From positions 1-19,679 of the forward strand of contig JAJRTI010000962.1 of the NCBI GenBank assembly GCA_024278415.1: a stretch of DNA of 19,679 bases, in the 5' to 3' direction. Source of the DNA: Planctomycetota bacterium (GTDB lineage Bacteria; Planctomycetota; Brocadiia; JAJRTI01). Below, in pieces: positions 15,026 to 19,679 of this stretch. A model generated the notes under the pieces. The model did no database searches. It had not been told where the DNA came from and was given only the letters and a program-made list of their open reading frames with translations. The position numbers were made by a program, and so were the translations under genes. Every line of letters starts with the position of its first letter. The first letter of the stretch is position 1.

Positions 15026-15083
15026 CATTCACTGGATTTGCTTTTCCCCTATCCCGCCAAAAAGCTTGGAAGAGGTCCTCTAA

Positions 15084-16856
15084 ATGGACATGCTGCTACG
15101 AGATGTGTCGATTGACGCGCTGGCCCAGATGTTCCAACGTTACCGGGACGGATCGCCGGCGCCGCATCTGACGACGCCCCGCCTGGTGCGCCAGGCCAAG
15201 CGGCTGGCGCGCCGGAATAGCATCTGGGGCGACTTGGACAAGAACCTGGACCCCAGCCGTGAGATCCCGGTCATCACGCGGTCGGCCTACCGGCAGTACC
15301 AGCGCACGGGCAACCGGTCCGTGCCGCAGGCCGCGTCGCATCGGCGCGCCGCGGAGTTGAGCCGAGCGGCCATGGCGCTCTGGCTCGACCATCCCAACGC
15401 GAGCGTCGACTACCTCCAGGATTTGCTCTGGGCGTATTGCGACGACTGGACGTGGGTCATGGCCGCGCATGAGGGCAGTGCGATCGACATCGGCTCAGCG
15501 AGCCTCGCGGTCACGCTGGCCGAGATCCTCCACGTGCTCGACGCGCACCTGTAAGGGGAGGTCAAGGACCGCGTGGCCGCGGAGGTGGACCGGCGTATCT
15601 TCCAGCGCACCTGGGATCCCACGTGCCGGGACGAGTGGCGCACGTGCAACCACAGTTGGAACCACGTGTGCAACGGAGCCATCATCCGCGCCGCGCTGTA
15701 CATGATCGACGACCCCGGCGTGCTCGCGCACACGATCCATGGCTGCATCCAGAACATGACGTACGGCCTCGGCGGGTTCACCGACGATGGCGGATGCGTG
15801 GAGGGCCCGGGCTACTGGGCCGCTGGCTTCGGCAATTTTATGGAAGCCGCGCTCGCGCTGCGCATGAAGACGGCCGGCGAACTGAACCTGATGCACGGAG
15901 AGAAGATCGAGCGCATCTGCCGCTACCCTCTCAGTATCCACATCGCCGGGCCGGTGCGCGCCGCGTTTGCCGACTCGCACGAGGGCTATCTGGCCGCTCT
16001 GCCGGCCATCCTCGTGAACCAGTTCTTCGACATCCCGGAGCTGTACGAGCTTTGCGAAACCAACAAAGACGGTTCGCTCAAGCTGACGGGTATGCACGAC
16101 CTCACGCTCTACAACGGCGCGAAGGCCAAGGGGCAGGCCGACCAGGCCGACTATCTGCTGCCCGATCTGGGCCAGGTGAAGCTGCGCGGCGCGGCCGGCC
16201 GGAAACAACTCACGCTCGTGGCGCTGGCCGGCCACAACGGGGTGAGCCACAACCACAACGACGTGGGCTCATTCGTCGTGCACAAGAACGGCCGGCTCTG
16301 GCTTGTGGATCCCGGCGGGCCGGTGTACACGCGCAAGACCTTTTCGGAGCAGCGCTACGAGATCGTGTTCTGCAACTCTTTGGGCCACTCCGTGCCGCTC
16401 ATCGACGGCGTGCAGCAGGCCGCTGGCGCACAGTACCGCGGGGAACTGAGCGTCGAGAACCTCAACGGCGCCGGCATCAAACGCGCGGTCATCGACATGA
16501 CCCGGGCGTACCCAGAGGGGACGGTCAACAAGCTCCTGCGCACGCTGGTGCTCAATAGCGACACGAACATGCTCACACTCGAAGACGTCTTCGAATTCGG
16601 CAAGGCGCCCAAGTCCATCCAAGAGGCGTTCATCACGTTCGAAAACGTCACCGTCGCGCGCAATAGGCAGTCGGTGCGTATCGGCCCCAAGCGCGATGGC
16701 ATCGAAATCAAAGCGGTGGACACGCGGGGGACATTCCGAGCCGACCTGCTGGCCGACGAGTCCAAGGAAGGCCGCACCGGCCACGTTGTCACGCGCATCA
16801 CGTTCGAGCCCAAGGGCCTGGGCACAGAGGTGGTTGCGAAATTCCAAATCGGCTGA
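15084..16856 (+). CDS. Heparinase II/III-type protein, interrupted by an in-frame TAA
   Basis: Members of this group are polysaccharide lyases or related enzymes with an alpha/alpha barrel followed by a beta-sandwich. The frame from ATG 15084 (GGAAGAGG 8 nt upstream; an in-frame TAA just before it fixes the start) has a TAA at codon 157 (15552-15554). It then runs on in the same frame to TGA 16854-16856, 590 codons in all. Both halves fit one protein: LLWAYCDDWTWVMAAHEG and LAVTLAEILHVLDAHL before the stop, and EVKDRVAAEVDRRIF, NHSWNHVCNGAIIRAAL and EGPGYWAAGFGNF after it. The C-terminal sandwich holds HNHNDVGSF (codons 389-397) and LVDPGG, typical of heparinase II/III. No signal peptide is seen, in contrast to the gene at 17157, so it may act on oligosaccharides inside the cell. 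After the TAA the ATG at 15573 opens a frame, but that product would lack the first third of the barrel. Confidence 0.87.
15552..15554 (+). other. In-frame TAA inside the heparinase-type gene
   Basis: The ochre codon sits between DAHL and GEVKDRV, where family members have a charged helix. One base change from GAA, AAA or CAA would create it. The 434 codons after it show no decay. Confidence 0.88.
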
Positions 16857-16888
16857 GCACGCCCTCAAGGCGGGAGCCGCTCGACGCG

Positions 16889-16916
16889 TGGACTCAGGGC
16901 CTGATGCCAGTATAAT
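16889..16916 (+). promoter_or_regulatory. Likely promoter for the second heparinase-type gene
   Basis: A perfect TATAAT (16911-16916) lies 16 nt after TGGACT (16889-16894, 4 of 6 matches to TTGACA). Transcription would start near 16923, leaving a leader of about 230 nt before the ATG at 17157. Confidence 0.45.
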
Positions 16917-17039
16917 CGCCGTTGTCGGCCATCTTCCCTGCGCGGGCCACGGACGTCCATGTCCGCACGTCTATGGCGCGCGCGTGCGGAGAAACGCATG
17001 CCCGACAGGTTGCCGCCCAGTAGTCGGCTCTCATCGCAA

Positions 17040-17058
17040 CACGGGGACAAGCCCCGTG
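17040..17058 (+). repeat. Perfect hairpin in the leader of the second heparinase-type gene
   Basis: CACGGGG, ACAAG and CCCCGTG form a 7-bp stem with a 5-nt loop, about 100 nt before the ATG at 17157. No T tract follows. It may be a repeat element or an attenuator-like fold. A smaller stem (CGGAC, GTCCAT, GTCCG) occurs earlier in the same space. The rest of the 300 nt between the two heparinase-type genes shows no coding frame. Confidence 0.5.
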
Positions 17059-17156
17059 CTGGCGTTCAGCGGCACCGACAATCCCGAAGCTTCAGGATCG
17101 TACCGGCCGCGATAAGCGACTAACGACATGATCGTGCCTATTGCCGGAGAATCCAC

Positions 17157-19679
17157 ATGAAACTCCCGACGGTATTGCTCTCGGCGCTGCTCTTGGCCCC
17201 GCTCTGCGCCGCCGCACAGGATGCGGTGACCGTCCCCCTGACCGAGACCCTCGAACTGCGCTACGAGACGCACGTGAGCTTCTCGGCCGAAGACCTCGCG
17301 GCCGGCAAGACGCCCGGCTTCGACGCGCACGCGGAGGACGAGGACGGCGCGCCGGTGCTCTACATCGACGGCGACGACGCGGGCAAGCTCACGGGGTACG
17401 TGTACGTGGGCCGGCGCGTCCGCGTGCCCGGCCGCCTGCCGCCGAACGCCGTCGTGCGCCTCGCGTACCAGCGGGAATGCGCAACGGCCAACCGCGCACC
17501 CTCCCTGAGCCTTTACATCTTCACCCCTCGCGGGTGGGATCGGCTCGCGAAGTACCCAGCCAAGTCCAAGCCCCGGCGCCGGTGGGGCCGCGGGGAGATC
17601 GTGTGGTCGCGCGGGATCATCGCCGGCCGAGAGGACACGCTCGAATGGACGCCATGGGAAAGCCCCAATCTCGGCCCCGCGCTGCGCCAGGCGCGCGGCC
17701 AGGAGATCGTCGTCGCCATCGGCATGGCCGCGATGCACACCGGCTCGGCCGAATGGGCCAAACTCAAGTCGCCGGAGCTGATCATGTCCTACCAGATGCC
17801 CAAGCGCGCGTCCCGCACGCCTCAATATCCGCCCAAAGAACACCGCACGCTCCTGAGCGACGCCCAAGCCGCGCTCGCGCGAAAGCGGTGTGCGGAGGAC
17901 AAGGCCGCGGCGCGCATCCGCGACGGCCTCGTGCGCGTGTGCAAGGCTTGGCTCGAGCGCAACGACGATGAGATACGCGCGCTCATCCCCCCGGCCGACG
18001 TGCCGCGAGCGTTCAACGTGTCCACCTTCGGTTGCCCGGTACACGGGAAACAGATCTACAAGAAGGGCACGTATCCCTGGCGCCTCGACATCAACAAGCC
18101 GCTCAAGATCATCTGCCCCATTGGCGGCGAGGAGTATCCGAGCAACGATTTCTTCGCGTACATGAAATCGGGCTTCAAGGACCAGTCGCTGCTCAAGGGC
18201 GAGTATGTGGACGACGGGTGGGGGTGGAAGGGCCCCAACGGCGACCTCTACTGGCTCGTGGGGTACGCGTGCCATTGGCACTGGTGCAAGTTCATCCTCC
18301 CAGCCGTGCAGCGGCTGGGCCAGGCGTACGTGCTCACCGGCGATCCCGCGTACGCGCACAAGTGCGCGGTCATGCTCGACCGCATCGCAGACGAATATCC
18401 CTCGATGGCGTACGAGCACCAATCGCGCTACGGATACGAGACCGGCGGGCGCTACCGCGGCAAGATCCTCAACCACATCTGGGAGACCGGCACCGTGCGC
18501 CGGCTCTCGGAAGCGTACGACGACATCTTCCCCGCGCTGGCAGACGCCGGGCCGCTGGAGGGCAAGCTGGCCAAGTCGTGCAAGGCCACGCGGAACAACA
18601 TCGAGGCCAACATCCTCGAAGAGGCCATCGACCGCATCAAGGACGGCACGATCAGCGGCAATTTCGGCATGCACCAGTGCGCGCTCGCCATGGCCGCGAT
18701 CGTGCGCGAGAAGGGGCCCGTGCAAAAGGACCTGGACTGGATGCTCAAACAGTCCGGCAAGCGCAGCGCGTCGCACGAGGGCGTCGAGTACGCGTTCTAC
18801 AACTTCGTGTACAAGGACGGCATGCCCTTCGAAACCTCGCCCGGCTACAACTTCAGTTGGGTGAGCAACTTTAGCTCCCTGGCGCGCACGCTCGAGAAGG
18901 CGAACTACGACTTCTACGCGCAGCCCAAGTTCAAAGCCATGCTCACCGCGTTCCTCGACCTGGTCTGTGCGCGCCAGTTCACCCCCGCCATCGGCGACGC
19001 GGGCAGCATCACGAGCGGCCGCATTGGCGGGAGCATCCCGGTGTACACCGCAGGCTTCGCCCACTACCGGGACGTGCGCTTCGCACACGCGCTCAAGGAC
19101 CTGGGCGCGTTCAAGCGCAAGGGATACGCCGGGTACAACGCCCTGTTCGAGCCCAACGTGCTCGCGGAGGCCGAGGCCGCCGCAAACGCGGAGCCCGAGC
19201 CGACCCTGCGCAGCCGCGTGCTCGATGGATATGGCTGCGGCATCCTCAACAACGACAACGACTCCGTGGCGGTGTCCATCTACTACGGATACAAGGGCGG
19301 CCACGGCCACTTCGACCGGCTCAACTTCTCGCTCTTCGCCTACGGCCGCAAGATGACGCCCGACCTGGGCTATCCCGACTTTATGAACGCGCTCGTGCCC
19401 GGCATCTACTCGTGGTCCAAGAACACGGTGAACCACAACTGCGTGGTCGTGGACCAGCATCGGCAGATGGGCAACGTGGCCGGCCAAGTGCGCGCGTTCA
19501 TGGACGCGCCGGGCGTGCAGTTCATCGACGTGTCCGCGAAAGGCACGTACGCCGAGACGACCGAGTATCGCCGCGCGCTCGTGCTCGTGGACCTCGGGCC
19601 CAACGACGCGTACCTCCTCGACCTGTCCACGGTCGACGGCGGCAAGCAGCACGACTACAGCATCCACGGCCCGTTGGGC
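17157..19679 (+). CDS. Secreted heparinase II/III-type polysaccharide lyase, 3' end outside the window
   Basis: The frame from ATG 17157 (GGAGA with 8 nt spacing) stays open for 841 codons to the window end. A signal peptide (LPTVLLSALLLAPLCAAAQ) comes first. Residues about 20-200 are a strand-rich module (LYIDGDDAGKLTGYVYVG, APSLSLYIFTPRGW). From about 210 an alpha/alpha barrel follows, with FGCPVHGKQIY, GWGWKGPNGDLYWLVGYACHW, LGQAYVLTGDPAYA and SGNFGMHQCALAMAA. The C-terminal sandwich starts before GHGHFDRLNFSLFAYGRK, the heparinase II/III signature, with His716 and His718. VNHNCVVVDQ follows, as in related enzymes. Proteins of this group cleave acidic or sulfated polysaccharides such as heparan, alginate or ulvan-like glycans by beta-elimination; the substrate here cannot be read. 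A long antisense frame overlaps it but carries no domain. The gene follows the interrupted heparinase by 300 nt and has its own likely promoter. Confidence 0.92.
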   Translation, partial: MKLPTVLLSALLLAPLCAAAQDAVTVPLTETLELRYETHVSFSAEDLAAGKTPGFDAHAEDEDGAPVLYIDGDDAGKLTGYVYVGRRVRVPGRLPPNAVVRLAYQRECATANRAPSLSLYIFTPRGWDRLAKYPAKSKPRRRWGRGEIVWSRGIIAGREDTLEWTPWESPNLGPALRQARGQEIVVAIGMAAMHTGSAEWAKLKSPELIMSYQMPKRASRTPQYPPKEHRTLLSDAQAALARKRCAEDKAAARIRDGLVRVCKAWLERNDDEIRALIPPADVPRAFNVSTFGCPVHGKQIYKKGTYPWRLDINKPLKIICPIGGEEYPSNDFFAYMKSGFKDQSLLKGEYVDDGWGWKGPNGDLYWLVGYACHWHWCKFILPAVQRLGQAYVLTGDPAYAHKCAVMLDRIADEYPSMAYEHQSRYGYETGGRYRGKILNHIWETGTVRRLSEAYDDIFPALADAGPLEGKLAKSCKATRNNIEANILEEAIDRIKDGTISGNFGMHQCALAMAAIVREKGPVQKDLDWMLKQSGKRSASHEGVEYAFYNFVYKDGMPFETSPGYNFSWVSNFSSLARTLEKANYDFYAQPKFKAMLTAFLDLVCARQFTPAIGDAGSITSGRIGGSIPVYTAGFAHYRDVRFAHALKDLGAFKRKGYAGYNALFEPNVLAEAEAAANAEPEPTLRSRVLDGYGCGILNNDNDSVAVSIYYGYKGGHGHFDRLNFSLFAYGRKMTPDLGYPDFMNALVPGIYSWSKNTVNHNCVVVDQHRQMGNVAGQVRAFMDAPGVQFIDVSAKGTYAETTEYRRALVLVDLGPNDAYLLDLSTVDGGKQHDYSIHGPLG

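Noticed and set aside
14918..15083. Consensus promoters for the divergent GH99-like and heparinase-type genes
   Set aside because: TTGACT and TTGACA are present but no acceptable -10 hexamer lies 16-18 nt away on either strand.
13617..15115. Long + strand frames (461 and 399 codons) opposite the GH99-like gene
   Set aside because: Both are GC-driven shadows. The minus strand carries the signal peptide, repeated modules and NEWTEG motif.
15..16856. Genetic-code change (TAG or TAA read as an amino acid)
   Set aside because: TAG ends tldD itself and the genes at 4460 and 10450. TAA ends the genes at 3231 and 9254. Interior stops occur only once each in two genes.
17031..19667. 878-codon open frame on the minus strand
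   Set aside because: It is the antisense shadow of the heparinase II/III-type gene at 17157. The protein is full of Val, Arg and His without any domain, while the + strand has a signal peptide, SD and GHGHFD signature.

Overview
This is a GC-rich bacterial window with well-spaced genes and strong Shine-Dalgarno (SD) sequences. The gene mix is a PilZ/formylglycine-fold fusion, heparinase II/III-type enzymes, a GH99-like enzyme with repeated carbohydrate-binding modules, and Cys/Gly-rich secreted proteins. The intergenic spaces are full of small hairpin repeats. This suggests an uncultivated member of the PVC group, most likely Planctomycetota; that placement is an inference from style, with no marker gene to confirm it.

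Layout. (1) 15-2811, + strand: a tldD-tldE pair, with tldD interrupted by an in-frame TAG. (2) 2812-3230: a gene-free convergent space holding several inverted repeats. (3) 3231-5146, - strand: a PilZ + formylglycine-fold protein and an unrecognised 228-residue protein, each with its own likely promoter. (4) 5349-7370, - strand: a secreted TIM-barrel protein with coiled coil and C-terminal binding module. (5) 7486-11535, - strand: a compact four-gene unit of two tandem paralogous secreted proteins, a protein with about 37 cysteines, and a parvulin-like chaperone that itself ends in a Cys/Gly tail. A perfect sigma-70-type promoter (TTGACA, 17 nt, TATAAT) lies upstream, and 10 of the 17 spacer bases are an uninterrupted G run. 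(6) 11785-12166: a hairpin-rich space. (7) 12167-14917, - strand: a GH99-like secreted enzyme. (8) 15084-16856, + strand: a heparinase II/III-type enzyme interrupted by an in-frame TAA. (9) 17157 to the window end, + strand: a second, secreted heparinase II/III-type enzyme, truncated by the window edge.

Regions 4 and 7-9 together look like a polysaccharide-degradation neighbourhood. Region 5 is the best candidate for an undescribed system: a translationally coupled operon for export and folding of a Cys-rich envelope or extracellular protein, possibly phase-variable through its promoter G run.

Three reading-frame lesions occur in otherwise well-conserved genes: TAG in tldD, TAA in the first heparinase, and a -1 shift in the Cys-rich gene. 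TAG and TAA also end other genes here, so a changed genetic code is unlikely. Assembly error, recent mutation or recoding remain open. No tRNA, rRNA, CRISPR array, transposase or integrase was seen.
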